The notes under the pieces were generated by a model. The model ran no database searches and was not told the DNA's origin. It saw only the letters and a program-made list of their open reading frames with translations. The position numbers and the translations under genes are program-made. From assembly GCF_009727055.1 (NCBI RefSeq), contig NW_024063779.1:62001-126000 (forward strand): DNA of 64,000 nucleotides, written 5' to 3'. Below are positions 1 through 11,811 of the stretch, piece by piece (the first letter of the stretch is position 1; each line of letters begins with the position of its first letter). This DNA comes from Benincasa hispida (Eukaryota; Streptophyta; Magnoliopsida; Cucurbitales; Cucurbitaceae).

Positions 1-955
1 TTACATTCTAGGTGGGTAAAAGCATGTCTACTCTCTGTTTTAAGCGTTAATTCGTTTGTGGATGTGTTGAGTTTTCTGACATGAAAACTCAGTTTGTTAA
101 ATTCTTTTATATTTCCAGTTAGTTGTAAAGGCCCCTGTGTTTTTTGGGAATTATTAATTGCAATCAAGTCTGTATACAAAGTTAGTTTGAGTTTTGAGTC
201 GTTCATGAAGAAGCTTCATAGCAAGGGTTGTTGTTCTTTAAGGAAGAAGACGATCAAGCGTTGGTCGGGTCATGTAGGCGATTGGGTAGACGATCGCTGA
301 GTATCGGACTTAGGTGTCGTTTAACACGCACGCACTAGACGATCGTATAGCTCAGCAAGCTTCATCTCTTAGTTACTGACTATATGATCGTGGAGTACAT
401 CATGTGGTAAATCGTTTACTTTTGTGAGTTAAACGATCGTCTAGAAAATCAGGCTTTGCAGTCTTGTTGTCGTCTAAGCGATCGTTTAGCATTCGTGCTT
501 TTGTCCAGTGTGTGTTACACGATTGTTTACCTGGAGGTGTTTACTGAATGATAGGGAGCTTCGTCTGGTTATTCAAGACCCACTTCGCCTGTGAACCGAT
601 TTGCTCGGTGGAAAAATGTAATAGATAGAATTTTCATTTCGGTTTAGAGTTGGTTCATCCCGGTCCATTAATCTTTGGTATTATACATGAGATGTATAGT
701 TTATTTTATATGTCATTTGGTATGCCATATAGAAAAATCCCACCTTAGGTTATGTATTGGTTATGCATCATCTCTTTATTATAAGTGTTATGATTTAGAG
801 AAGCATGATTTAAATTACCTAAGAGCATGATCATGCATCATATAATATAAGAGTTATATTTATGCATGCATAAAGCAATGACATGCATCATCTTTATATT
901 ATAAATATTATAGTATAAGGGTGTATGGAACGCATGTATGCTTGGTTGTTGCTAG
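1..955 (+). other. Leader fragment of a copia element (copia 0), 5' end outside the window
   Basis: No coding capacity is visible. The stretch parallels 5090-6310, the untranslated leader of the next copia copy. Both carry the same run of CGATCG-centred palindromes, a phrase about 'preceding T-rich GGCCCCTG', and an AT-rich part with repeated ATGCATCAT and TATAATAT words. The fragment stops at the TG that opens the LTR at 956. I infer that a second copia of the same family inserted into the leader of this one. Its own LTR would lie left of base 1. Confidence 0.7.
287..525. repeat. Palindrome array (CGATCG-centred) in copia leader
   Basis: Imperfect 14-16 bp palindromes of the form CTARACGATCGTYTAG occur at about 287-300, 334-349, 429-444 and 474-489, with weaker ones nearby. 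Spacing is irregular. The same motif recurs in the leaders and LTRs of the other copia copies in this window. Confidence 0.75.
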
Positions 956-3609
956 TGTTGGGGTTGATGCCCTAAAGTCTCGTGTCCTGTAGTTCGTAAA
1001 TAGTTTGTACGAACGCTTGTGTTGTTAATATATGATATTTACTTCACATCTTGTATTTTGCTCATTTACTTATTTTATTTGCTTTACCACAAACCAATAA
1101 ACATAAAATCCTTGGTTATCTGTATGTGACTCAAGCATGTATGTGGTGACATACAAGTGGATCATGTCTTGAGTGATAACCAAAATGGTCTGTAGTATAT
1201 GGATATAAGAGGGAAACCTTATCCTGGTAACGCTACGGATGTGGCCTGCTTCGTGGAATGGTCACAAGTGTTGTGACTTGTCATAGATGATCTGATCCTG
1301 ATCATATGTGTTGGAGACATGCGAGTGGGGGCATCCTATACAAAGAGTTTGTATAAGACCTGACCACGAAATGTTAATGTCCCGTTATATAACACCGTTC
1401 ATGACAGAGACTTCACTTCACTAGGATGACCATAGGTAACATGACCTCAATCCTGAGTGAGTTGGGAACTCCTGCCATTGAGGCGGTCCTTTGATTTGTA
1501 TGGGTGCGAGTGGCCAGTTCGCTGATTCAAACCTATCACTTTGGGGATTCGTCTGATTTGGGAGCTGGGAACTCAGCTACACAAGATGGAATTCATTCCT
1601 TCCCCGAGGCAGGGGTAAGTAGATAGATAGCTCCCTTAAGGGCTGATTCTGGGGCTTGAACGATGTGGTGCCACACACCTTCTCTTGCGCCGAGAGGTGT
1701 TCACACATAGTTGGACTATATTGTATTGTTCATTAGAGGAATCAGTGGTACTTAAGGAGTGAGATGTAACTATAAGGCATAATGGTTAATTTGGCCCAAC
1801 TGTACTTACAAGCATATGTGAAGAGTCATCGTACTCATGATTGGTTATATCAGATGGGCACCGAAATATATCTGTGGTAAGAAGAGTTCAGTTGTTGGTC
1901 TTTAGTGGAATGTCTGACAGTTAACGGATGGTGGATCTCGTGGCTTAAAGAGTTTAGTCAGCTATTCACGGACCGTTGGAGCTTCGAACCACAGGTTCAT
2001 TAGGTCCCTAGGTAGCTTGGATAAAGTCAAGAACTAGTATTTGGGTTAATTTGAAATGTTCAAATTGACAAGAGGAATTCGATTATATATGATATAATTG
2101 GATTGGTTAATTATTATGATATAATTAGCCAAATTGAGAATACATTATTTTTGGAGGAATTAGATATAAATATGATTTAATCAAGTAGAGGAGAGAATAC
2201 TATAGTAGATATGTGATATCAAACTATAGGATAAAAATAAATATAATATGATTATATTTATTAAATATATTAGTTCGTTGATTATATGATAATTAATCCA
2301 AAATTCACGTTCGGACGTGGGTTAGTAGGGCAACGTCGGTTATTGTAACTGATGAGTTAAAATTAAAATGGTTTTCATTTTTGAATCGCCCGGAGTTCAG
2401 TCGTCCAAAGAATTCGTGAAGCACGCGTTGGAGTGTTGGATTTTATGTCCTAAAACTCGTAGTTTGTAAATTAATAAACATGTTCTGTTTTGTTTTTCGA
2501 TAAAATTGTTATTGAAATTGTTAATCTTGAATCCAATAAACTAAGGTCCTAAGGCTATTTAATGTAGTTTGAACTTTATATAGTGACATAAATGTGGATC
2601 AAGTTTAAATATATAGCTAAAATGGTTTAAGGGCACCTTATTCTGGGACACTATGGATGCGGCCCACTTTGTAGTTAGTACATACGATGTATCTTGAATG
2701 TTCATATAGAGATATGTGAGTGGAGGCATCCTATGCAATGAGTTTGCATAAGACTGAACCTTTAATAGTCACTTTTTACGTTCTAAATGTCGTTTATGTA
2801 TAAAATTGACTATTTCGTTAATTGATGAACTAAGTACTTAGTTTTAATCTTGAGCTAACTATGAACTCTTGTTTACTCGAAATTATCCTTAGATCTGATA
2901 GGTGAGGGCAGCTCATCTCGCTGGCCAATAAGCCTCCCATTTCAGGGGTAAGATCGGGTGGTTAGCTGGGAACATAGGGTGCAAGACGGAATTCACTTCT
3001 ACCTGTTATAGGGATAGTAGATAGGTTGTTCCCTTTAGTACTGAATCCAAGACTTGAACAAGGGGCCCCACCCTCTCCTTGGCCCGAGAGGGATTCGGTT
3101 TATAGATTGGACCTTAAACCAATTGTTCATTAGAGGATCAGTGGAACTTAAGGAACAAAGTAGTCTTTGGGGGTAAAACGATTTTTATGACCCAGCCGAG
3201 ATTACGAACAACCTATGAAGGATTAGATTACTAATCATGGTTATATCAAATGGACATAATATATCTATAGTGAGGGGAGTGCAACTACAGGACTATAGTG
3301 GAATGACCCATTAGTTAACAAATGTGATTAGCTCCGTCTAAAGAGTTTAGCTAGCTAATCTCGATCGTAGAGGCCATGATCTATAGGTCCATTAGGTTCC
3401 CTACTAGCTCATATGGAATAAAACTTAGAACAGTATGATAGAATAATTCGAATTGTTCGAATTAGGTGAAGAGAGAGAAACTGACAAGATATATGTGATA
3501 TAGTGGTCGGGTTTTTTAGTTTAGAGATACAACTTTAATATTTAAATATGATTTAAATATCAAGAATATGAATATGTTCATATTCGGAAGGTCGGAAATA
3601 ATAGAAATG

Positions 3610-3816
3610 GTCAAAATGTAAAAAGTCAAAGAGTTGACTTTTTGACTTTGAAAAGTCAAATTTTGACCGACCTTATATTCAAATGTGATTTAAATTTTGA
3701 GAAAATGAATGTGGATTCATGCTTGGGAGGTCAAAATTAGTCACACGGGAAAAAAAATCATAAAAAGTCAAAATGTTGAGTTTTTGGTCAAAGTCATGAC
3801 TATTTTGCCCTTTGAC
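3610..3816. promoter_or_regulatory. Cluster of ten W-box cores in LTR U3
   Basis: TTGAC or its complement GTCAA occurs at 3610, 3625, 3634, 3642, 3655, 3663, 3730, 3767, 3787 and 3812. The first six lie inside an imperfect inverted repeat that runs from GGTCAAAA (3609) to TTTTGACC (3668). W-boxes bind WRKY factors. Whether these are used is inference. A TATA box lies about 165 bp downstream. Confidence 0.6.
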
Positions 3817-3978
3817 TAAAGTTAGTGGGAAAATCCAAACTTTTGTTGGATAATTCCACTAACAAAATAGTGAGCTAGGTGTTGGCTTATAGTGGAGACA
3901 TTAAGCCCACTTAGATAGTGGATTCTAGGTGTTGAGTTTTTATGGATTTATTTCATGCTATTGTTGCATGGCTTTTTT

Positions 3979-3989
3979 CTATAAATTGG
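3979..3989 (+). promoter_or_regulatory. TATA box of copia family 2 LTR
   Basis: CTATAAATTGG lies downstream of the W-box cluster and about 385 bp before the LTR end, a plausible U3/R position. Confidence 0.5.
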
Positions 3990-4447
3990 GCTTTCGATTT
4001 GAATGAAAAAACTTTTGACATTTTGCCAATTTTAGTTTCTAAAATTGGACTGGAAAAATAAAAACCCAAACCTAACCCAAAATTCCATCTTCTTTTTCCA
4101 TCTCTCTCTCTATCGGGTTCTTCATTCATCGGGTCCCAATACCCAGTTCTAAGTTTAAAGGATAGTAGGTCAGCTCTAGTGGTGATCCGGAAGAGTTTGG
4201 GTCGAGATTCAACAAGAAAAAGCGTTGTTCGAGAGCTACAAAGGTTGTATCCTATCCATTTTAATTCACTGTTTTTCCTTCATTTGCATGCTATTGTCCT
4301 ATTAATTAGAAGCAATTAGAGTGTAAGTAGGTCATTTTTTCGCTACGTATGTCTCGTTTCCATCATGGAAAATAAAAAAGATTGCTTAAGAAAGTCGAGA
4401 GACTATACGATAGCTCTTCTCCGCCAAAACAATCGTCTACCTTGCAC

Positions 4448-4600
4448 TAAACGATCGCACATTGTCGCCTACACGATCGGATAGCTTCTCTAAACAATCG
4501 TATAGTGTGCTGATTTTACTAAAGGATCGTGTACCTTTTCCTAAACGATCATTTAGTAAACTCTACACGATCGTGTAGCTCATTCTAAACAATAAGCATT
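4448..4600. repeat. Palindrome array in the 3' part of the copia LTR
   Basis: CGATCG-type palindromes occur at about 4448, 4469, 4493, 4519, 4539 and 4563. The one at 4563-4578, CTACACGATCGTGTAG, is perfectly self-complementary. The equivalent array in the other family 1 LTR is at 41516-41640. Confidence 0.75.
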
Positions 4601-5037
4601 TCTGCTATGCGATAGCGGCTTTTTCCCTCCCACTTGCTTATTGCCCACACGATTCGTGTTTCCTCCTTCCTCTACCAAATTCACCAAAGACCACCATTTG
4701 GGTTTTCACTCCAAGAATACCCGAGGCTCTTTAGTGGTGGTTTCGTCCCCGTTGCAGTTATGAGTTCGCGTTGTTCGTGCTGCTGCAGTCGACATTTCTG
4801 CTGGGCATTGATAGATCTTGTGGAGGTTTTCCGCTGCGTTGGAGTTCCAAAGTGTGAAGGCTGTCTTCAACTGGTATGGAACTCTCTCTCTTGTTATATC
4901 TTTGTCTTAGCATGCCGTTAATTAAGATTTGTTTGCATAACTGTATGTGTTGAATGTATATTGTTATATTTCGGTCACTGTGAGATCGAAGCGATCCGAA
5001 CGCGCTCATGGAACTCTTAGATATATGATCCTTCAAT

Positions 5038-5050
5038 TGGTATCAGAGCC
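5038..5050 (+). other. Copia primer binding site (initiator tRNA-Met)
   Basis: TGGTATCAGAGCC begins two bases after the LTR end (CCTTCA, 5035). This is the standard initiator-Met primer site of plant copia elements, and it fixes both the LTR end and the plus orientation. Confidence 0.95.
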
Positions 5051-5389
5051 AAGTTCTGATACTCTGATTTCATCTGTTGCAAAAAAATGACATATACATT
5101 CATGGTGGGTGCATTTCTACAATGATTTAATAGTTAAATTTTGCTGTGGATATGTGGGATTAATGGATGTTTTCGGGATGATTAGCCTTGGTTTGATTTA
5201 GATCCTTTTACATTTACGATTGTTTGTAAAGGCCCCTGCTTTTTTTGGGCATTAATGATCATTATCGAGTCTGTATTCAAAGTTTGTTTGAAGTTTGAGT
5301 CGTTCGTCGAAGAAGTAGATTTGTGCAAACGTTGCATAAGAGTGGTACGCGATCTGGGCAAGTGTTATGGTTCTTCACGAAAGGAGGCG

Positions 5390-5910
5390 ATCTAGGGTTG
5401 ATCGCATCGTGCAAAAGATGATCGAGTACACGATCACTATTGAACGCATCAGTTAAACGATGAGGTATGCAATCAAGAGTTTGATCGTATCATTTTGACG
5501 ATCGGGTATGACATCGCTGAGTATTGCGTCGTGTAGACGATGAGATGCTGGCAGATCGCTTAAACGCGTGGGTGCACTAAATTATCGTTTAGGTCAACAA
5601 GCTTCATTGCTTGTAACTGACTAAACGATCGCTTAGCATTGCAAGGAAAATCGTTTACCTGGTTACACGCATCGTCTAGACGATGAGACGCCCGCTATCA
5701 TTTGAAGCGCGCGCTAGACGATCGTTTAGGTCAGCAAGCTTCATCGTTTAGTAACTGACTAAACGATCATTTAGTAACGCAAGGTAAATCGTTTACCTGT
5801 CATCGCTCTACACGATCACATAGACGATCAGGCTTTGCAGCCTTTTCGTCTTCTATGCGATCGTTTACTTATGCTTCTATCGTCTAGTGCGTGCTGAACG
5901 ATCGTTTACC
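5390..5910. repeat. Palindrome array downstream of the copia primer site
   Basis: Near-palindromes occur at 5621-5636 (CTAAACGATCGCTTAG), 5714-5729, 5759-5774, 5853-5868 and 5894-5909, with weaker ones from 5390. With the 4448-4600 array they bracket the primer site at 5038. Confidence 0.75.
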
Positions 5911-6499
5911 TGCTAGAGTTTGCTACACGATGAAGACCTCCTGGCAATTCAAGACTCGGTTCGCCTGTGAACCATTTTGCTAGATGAAAAATGTAATAGA
6001 TAGGGTTATTTCATTCCGATTTTTTGTAAAGACTCATCTCAGCCCATTAATCCTTTTGTTTATTACATGCGATGTATGTTTTTATATGTCATATGGTATG
6101 AACATATAGTAAATCCCACCTTAGGTTATGCAATGGTCATGCATCATCTCTTAATTGTAATTGTTATAATTTAGGGAAGCATGATTTTAATTATGTAAGA
6201 GCATGCTCATGCATCATATAATATAAGAGTTATATTTATGCCTGCATAAAAAGCATTGACATGCATCATCTTTATATTATAAATGTTATAGTATAAGAGT
6301 GAATGATAGCATGTTTGCAAGGTTGTTATGCGTTATATAAAAGTTATATATAGTAATGACCGGACATTGCATGAAGCATGACACATAGATTATTTTATAA
6401 ATGTTATAAATGCCTCGTTGTGTGCAATGGTTTTAGTTGTTTCTTTTTAAAAGTTAAAGATAGATTCTGACATGTTCATGCATCAAGGAATGATAGCAT

Positions 6500-7607
6500 C
6501 GTAGTGCTCATTCTTAAGTGCCTATCTCTAGTTTACGCATTCTAATCTGGTTCTTCCAAACCTAGATTCTGACCTGACCTTCCCAAGTCTAGATCCTGTC
6601 CTTAGACTACCCTCCCGAGTATCTCTAATGACGAATGAAGCATCCATAAACAAGATAATCGCAAAGAATGAAGATTCCCTCGTTATGCTAGCTAACTGCT
6701 TCTCAACCCATTCAACTAATTTAGCTACTCATGCATGAATAACAAAGAGTGAACAGATATAGAGAAAGAAATTCCATTCTTATAAATGAGTTGAGTACAA
6801 AATGACAATGGAAAGTAAAGGTAGAGAGCCTGGTAGCAATTCCTTGCTGACCGAGGCTTTTTATACTAAATTTCTATTATGATCTACAAATGTTCTCGCT
6901 TCCATAGGCGTCGGCCCTCTCTCTGTCTTGGAGCTTCCGGCGCTTTCCCAAGCTTACCGGAACGATCTACTGGTACACTTTCTTCCTTGCGTCCGCCTTG
7001 AAGTGAAAAAAAACTATGGATAAAGGCGTGAACTTGTAAACTGGTGAATTAATCAACTGCTTAATCCCTTTTCTAAAGAATGCACTTGGTATTTATAGAG
7101 CATCCATGGTGAAAGGCGGATTCTCTCTCCTGGTTGTACAGATGGGACAACTTTAATTCCTGATTGATGCACCGGATAATTGTCACCGATAAAATTGATT
7201 GTACTTCATGACCGTTATCGGCTGTCAACTTAATTTGGATCCGACTATCATCAGCTTTCTGTCCCATTGCTCTTAATTATCCTTTCACCCTGATGCTCCC
7301 ACCATGTTGCGTTGACCAAGTTGCGGCGATTCTTCTTGGGTGAATGTTTGCGAGGACGATCAACTCAAATTCTTGCGGTGAAGTTGCGCTCGACCAATGA
7401 ATTCCTATGATCGCCATCTTTGCATTGCGTTAACGCATATTCTACATGAAAATATAAAGATCAACTGTTCTAATGCGTTGGACGCATGAGATCACAATAT
7501 TATAGAATTTTATGCTTAATGGACGCAATTTAACATATTTTATCAATGCAATCCAACATTGTTTAAGATCTTAGCACTATGATAACGTGTATTTCTGCCC
7601 ATTATCA
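6500..7607 (-). repeat. 3' LTR of Athila A, truncated
   Basis: It is homologous to 14795-15900 of the right LTR. It begins (element sense) with the 28-nt terminal stem-loop at 7580-7607 and has a TATA box at 7088-7101. The U5 end is missing and the sequence joins copia leader near 6500. Confidence 0.85.
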
Positions 7608-8929
7608 CACCCCCAAATTTAAACAATGCTTGTCCTCAAGCTAAAGATTCCTTTAGCAAGTCAACCGCAAAGTTCTTTTCCTAGATTTTTCAAGGATACT
7701 TCGTTCAAATCCTATAGGCCAGAATTTTCTAAAGTCTTATTCAAGTCTCTTCTTAAAATATTTCTAAGACTTAGGGATTGTAAGTTTAACTTTCAAAAGG
7801 ACTTTACTAAATTCCGGAACATCGCATGATTTATTTCAAAAAGAAAATTTTCCACTGGGGTATCAAATGATTTATCCTTGCACAAAAATTTTCTTTATTG
7901 CTATTTTCTTTTGACCTTGCGTTGATCCGAGTGCCTTGCCTTCGTTTTGGCTTGCCCCCATAGGTGTCATGCAAACATCCAACTATGAGCAATGCACTCT
8001 TTCTCAGACTAAACTCATATCGATTGGCAGTGGAGTTGCAGTCATTGATTTATATATTGATCCTAATGACTTACTTTTGTTTTGGCTTGCCTCCACGTAT
8101 GTCATGCGGACATCCAACTACAGGTAAGTGCCTTTCATAACTCAACTCTTATCAACATGGGTTTCTCATTGCACTGACAATGGAGTTATTCTTTTTTTTT
8201 TCTTTTTTTTTTTAAATAGAAGCAAGGTCGGAGATAAATACCCCACCCCTAAATTTAAAATGCAGCAATGTCCTCATTGCCAAAAGAAATTAAAATAAGT
8301 CATGCGATGGTCATAGAATGCGTTGTAAAGAGAGTTTGAAAGAAAGCTTGCAAACCCTTAAATTCTAGAAATATTTCGTGAGGTGACTGTCCTAAGATTA
8401 AGTTGACTCCGATATATACGAAAGAGATAAAAGCATATTTTTCATCATTGAAATCATACTTGTCAAAGAGACAGCATGCGGTAAACTACTAAAGTTATCT
8501 ACTTGTTAAATGATTGTGGTAATCAAGGAGGATGTGGTGATAAAACTTTGAAAAGTAAAATGCAACGTGATAGCACAAAATTTGAAATAAAGATAAGGAA
8601 GAGTACACCCCCAAATTTTGCGCTGTCACCCGTAGTGTATTGATGCATCCATCCTTGTGGCGATCTTTGCTTTTGTGGATTGCGGTGATGGAATGAGATC
8701 ATTTACTTCTTCACAATCCTGTGCCTTAATCCTTGGAAACAGACAAAGAGAGGGTCAAATGATTTTAAAACAGAAAAACAAGTTTTTTTTTTTAATAGAG
8801 AAAGAAATTATAAGAATGAGTAAGATGCAGATAGCTTGAATAAAAGTAAAGTGACGAAGGGAAGAGAGTTCAAAAGTCATGTAAAAGGATAGTTCGGATT
8901 TTTCAACTTTGCGGAGACCGTTTCTGGCT
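7608..8929 (-). other. 3' untranslated region of Athila A with polypurine tracts
   Basis: No coding frame is supported. Directly next to the LTR is the polypurine tract, read on the minus strand as AAATTTGGGGGTG (7608-7620). Close relatives of this tract recur at about 8247-8262 and 8606-8618. A pair of ~47-nt conserved boxes lies at 7945-7990 and 8080-8125. A run of T at about 8190-8213 is simple sequence. The same layout is seen in element B. Confidence 0.7.
7945..8125 (-). repeat. Duplicated 3'-UTR box pair, Athila A
   Basis: Two copies of a ~47-nt box (7945-7990, 8080-8125) are 135 bp apart. On the plus strand each runs TTTTGGCTTGCC...ATCCAACTA. The second holds an inverted repeat ATGTC-n5-GACAT. 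B and C have the same pair in the same place. Confidence 0.75.
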
Positions 8930-10140
8930 GAAATCTCCTCTGAATATTCGACTGCCATCCTTGGTGATTAGTTCCACCGCACCATGTGGAAATATTTCTT
9001 TGATGATGAATGGACCGGACCAACGCGATTTTAGTTTTCCTAGGAAGAGCCACAATCTTGAATTGAAGAGTAAGACCTTCTGCCCGACTTAGAGGTTTCT
9101 AGCACATATGCATTTATCATGCCTGATCTTGGTGCGCTCTTTATAAATCTTCGCATTCTTATATGCGTTGACCCTCCATTCTTCTAGCTCGACCAGCTGC
9201 AGTTTTTGTGCTTCCCCTGCTTTCTTCAAATCAAAATTCAGTTTTTTGACCACCCACAATGCTTTAGACTCCAACTCCAAAGGCAAATGACACGCCTTGC
9301 CAAATACCAACGCATAGGGGGACATACCTATTGGTGTTTTAAATGCGGTTCGGTATGCCCACAATGCATCATCAAGCTTCAGTGTCCAATCTTTCCGCAA
9401 AGTTTTTACACCTTCTCAAGTATCAACTTAATTTCTCGATTGGACACCTCAGCCTGACCATTAGTTTGTGGATGGTATGTGGTGGCCACTTTGTGAAGGA
9501 TATTGTACTTGCGTAGTAGCTCCTTGATATTGTGATTGACAAAATATGATCCTTCATCACTTATGAAGGCACGGGGAGTGCCAAAACAAGTGAAAATATT
9601 TCTCTTGAGAAACTGGGAGACTACCGCCGCATCACTTGCGGCGCATGCTATTGCCTCTACCCACTTGGAGACATAATCGATGGCCAATAAGATATAGTGC
9701 TTGCCATGCGAAGGAGGGAATGACCCCATGAAATCAACACCCCATACGTCGAATAATTCCAGCTCCAAGATAGTGTTCATTGGCATTGTGTTCTTCCATG
9801 AAATGTTCCTGGTGCGTTGACATCGATCACATTTCATTGTGTAGTCAGCAGCATCCTTAAACAATGAAGGCCAAGAGAATCCACTTTTCAAGACTTTGGC
9901 TGTAGTGCGTTGCCCTCCAAAGTGCCCTCCATATGGCGAATCGTGGCACTGTGACAATATGCGTTGTTGAGCAGCATTTGGTATGCATAATCGAATGATT
10001 TGGTCTGCACCTCTTTTATATAGATTCGGCTCATCCTAATAATAGTGTTTGCATTCATGCTTGAGCTTCTTTTGTTAATGGTAGGTGTAATTTTCAGGAA
10101 ATTGTTCACAAACCAAATAATTAACGATGTCCACATACCA
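8930..10140 (-). pseudogene. Integrase of Athila A, broken
   Basis: Integrase would insert the element cDNA into the host chromosome. Reading right to left, an HHCC zinc finger (CHDSPYGGH then CDRCQ) is followed by the core at 9957-9406. The catalytic acid residues are visible in VDFMGSF, FISDEGS and QAEVSNRE, so D, D and E are present. The frame shifts near 9405. 9400-9089 then gives the end of the core and linker ([12 protein letters not shown]), and the C-terminal part with the 'GKLKSRW'-type motif runs to about 8930 with further stops. The N-terminal end near 10136-9958 is in another frame. This is a decayed copy, and the domain assignment is secure. Confidence 0.9.
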
Positions 10141-11811
10141 GGGCAATTCTTTTATGTGGAACAGCTGCTCATCCGGGAACACGACAATCACCTCAGATTC
10201 ATTGCGGTCAACCTCAAGATTTTCCAATCTGGACAAGTGATCTGCAACTTGATTCTCTGTCCCCTTCCGATCAATTATTTCAATATCAAATTCTTAAAGG
10301 AGGGGAACCCATATGATCAATCTCGACTTTGCGTCATTCTTTTTCATCAAATATTTGATTGTCGAGTGATCACTGTGAATGAGTACCTTGGTTCCCAATA
10401 GATATGCCCGAAATTTCTCCAACACAAAGATCACAGCCATGAGTTCTTTCTTAGTGGTGGTATAATTAATTTGAGCAGGGTTTAGAGTTTTACTCGCATA
10501 TGCAATGGGGTGCAAAATAGTTTTCTTCTTTTGCGCTAATATGGCTCCCATCTCATACCCGCTTACGTCGCACATGATTTCGAATGGCATTGTCCAATCC
10601 GGCGCAATTAGTATGGGCGCGATTTAGCGCATCTTTTAAAATTCTGAATGCGTTGAGGTAATTATTGTCAAACTCAAACTTTCTACCCGCCTCTAACAAC
10701 GCACTCAGTGGTTGTGCAATCTTAGAAAAGTCCTTGACGAATCGTCTATAGAATCCAGCATGCCCCAAGAAGCTTCGCACACAGCCTTCACGCTGGATAG
10801 AGGTGGAAGTTTTTCAATTGCGTCGATCTTTGCTTTGTCCACCTCCAACCTGTCCCTGGAGACTTTGTGTCCCAACACTATACCCTCTTTCACCATGAAG
10901 TGACATCTTTCCCAGTTGAGTTCCAAATTCGTCTCTTTACATCTCTTCAGAACTTTCTCCAAATTGGCTAAGCAGACTTCATACGTGTTCCCATAAACCA
11001 AGAAGTCATCTGTAAATAATTCCACTGAATCCTCGAGATAATCTGAAAAGATCGCCATCATGCACCTTTGGAACGTGCTTGGCGCATTGCAGAGGCCAAA
11101 TGGCATGCGACAAAAAGAAAATGTCCCATATGGGCAGGTGAATGTGGTCTTGTCTTGATCTTCAGGAGCTATCATGATTTGATTATATCCGGCATACCCA
11201 TCCAAGAAGCAATAAAAATCGTTCCCTGCTAATCTATCTAGCATTTGATCGATGAATGGCAGAAGGAAGTGATCTTTCTTTGTGGCCGTATTCAACTTGC
11301 TGTAGTCCATGCATATGCACAATCCAGTGATGGTCCTTTGCGGTATTAATTCATTGTTATCATTTGGGACTACTATCATTCTGCCCTTCTTCGGCACACA
11401 TTGCACGGGGCTGACCCACGTGCTATCTGCAATTGGATTGATAATGCCCGCATCCAGCCACTTGATAATCTCTTTTTTGATGACCTCCTTCATTACAGGG
11501 TTAAGTCTGCATTGATTTTCAATTGTTGCTTTGTGTTCGTCCTCAAGACAAATGTGGTGCATGCAGTACGCGGGGCTAATTCCTCTAATGTCAGTGAGCG
11601 TCCAACCAATTGCTCGCACATTTTTTTTGAGAATGCTCATCAATGCATTCTCTTGATCTTCGTTGAGCGCGGAGGAAATTATCAATGGCAGCTTCTCATT
11701 CTGCCCCAGAAATGCGTACTTCAAATGTGTTGGTAGGGTCTTTAGTTCAAGTGTTGGTGGTTCCACGAGGGAAGGTTGTGTTGTTTTTCTTTCTTCTTGT
11801 GTTGCGATCAT
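10141..11811 (-). pseudogene. Reverse transcriptase and RNase H of Athila A, broken
   Basis: This part copies the element RNA and removes the RNA strand. An open frame of 368 codons (11811-10705) covers most of RT. Visible motifs are WVSPVQCVPKKG, FLDGYAGYNQI (first catalytic D), MPFGLCNAP and FTDD in place of the usual family FMDD, with both aspartates kept. Near 10780 the frame shifts to RSFLGHAGFYRRFV (10780-10553). It then shifts to RNase H (10590-10294) with CDVSGYEMGA, ELMAVIFV and SDHSTIKYL. At least two frameshifts make it non-functional as it stands. It is the best-preserved RT of the Athila copies here. Confidence 0.92.

Larger units (their letters stand above)
2434..4365 (+). mobile_element. 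Solo LTR of copia family 2, nested in the family 1 LTR
   Basis: It starts TGTTGGATTTTATG and ends TTTCCATCA. It is flanked by TGGAG (2429-2433) and TGGAA (4366-4370), a 5-bp target duplication with one mismatch. Removing it makes the surrounding LTR collinear with the copy at 39958. Its 3120-3420 part matches, in reverse, the LTR of copia E at 63720-64000, which fixes the family. No internal domain is present, so I call it a solo LTR left by LTR-LTR recombination. It carries a W-box cluster and a TATA box. Confidence 0.85.
956..5035 (+). repeat. Copia LTR, family 1 (5' LTR), split by a nested solo LTR
   Basis: The LTR opens TGTTGGGGTTGATGCC and ends CCTTCA directly before the primer site. 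Its two parts, 956-2433 and 4371-5035, total about 2.14 kb. They align in order with the uninterrupted LTR at 39958-42060 (2.1 kb), which opens TGTTGAGGATGATGCC and also ends CCTTCA. The middle (2434-4365) has no counterpart there and is a separate insertion. The 3' part carries a palindrome array at about 4448-4600. Confidence 0.85.
5036..6499 (+). other. Untranslated leader of copia element 1
   Basis: No coding frame is supported. The first 900 bases hold a palindrome array (5390-5910). The rest is AT-rich with repeated ATGCATCAT words and matches 600-950. It ends at the truncated left LTR of Athila A near 6500. The leader resumes at 15901 after a loss of roughly 0.5 kb relative to the second copia copy. 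Confidence 0.75.

Noticed and set aside
4634..4921. A 95-codon cysteine-rich plus-strand frame with a possible signal-peptide look
   Set aside because: It lies wholly in the 3' part of a copia LTR and has no counterpart open in the other LTR copy (about 41660-41940).
7626..8127. Short plus-strand frames in the 3' region of Athila A
   Set aside because: They are antisense to the element and overlap the conserved box pair. The same region in B is not open in the same frames.
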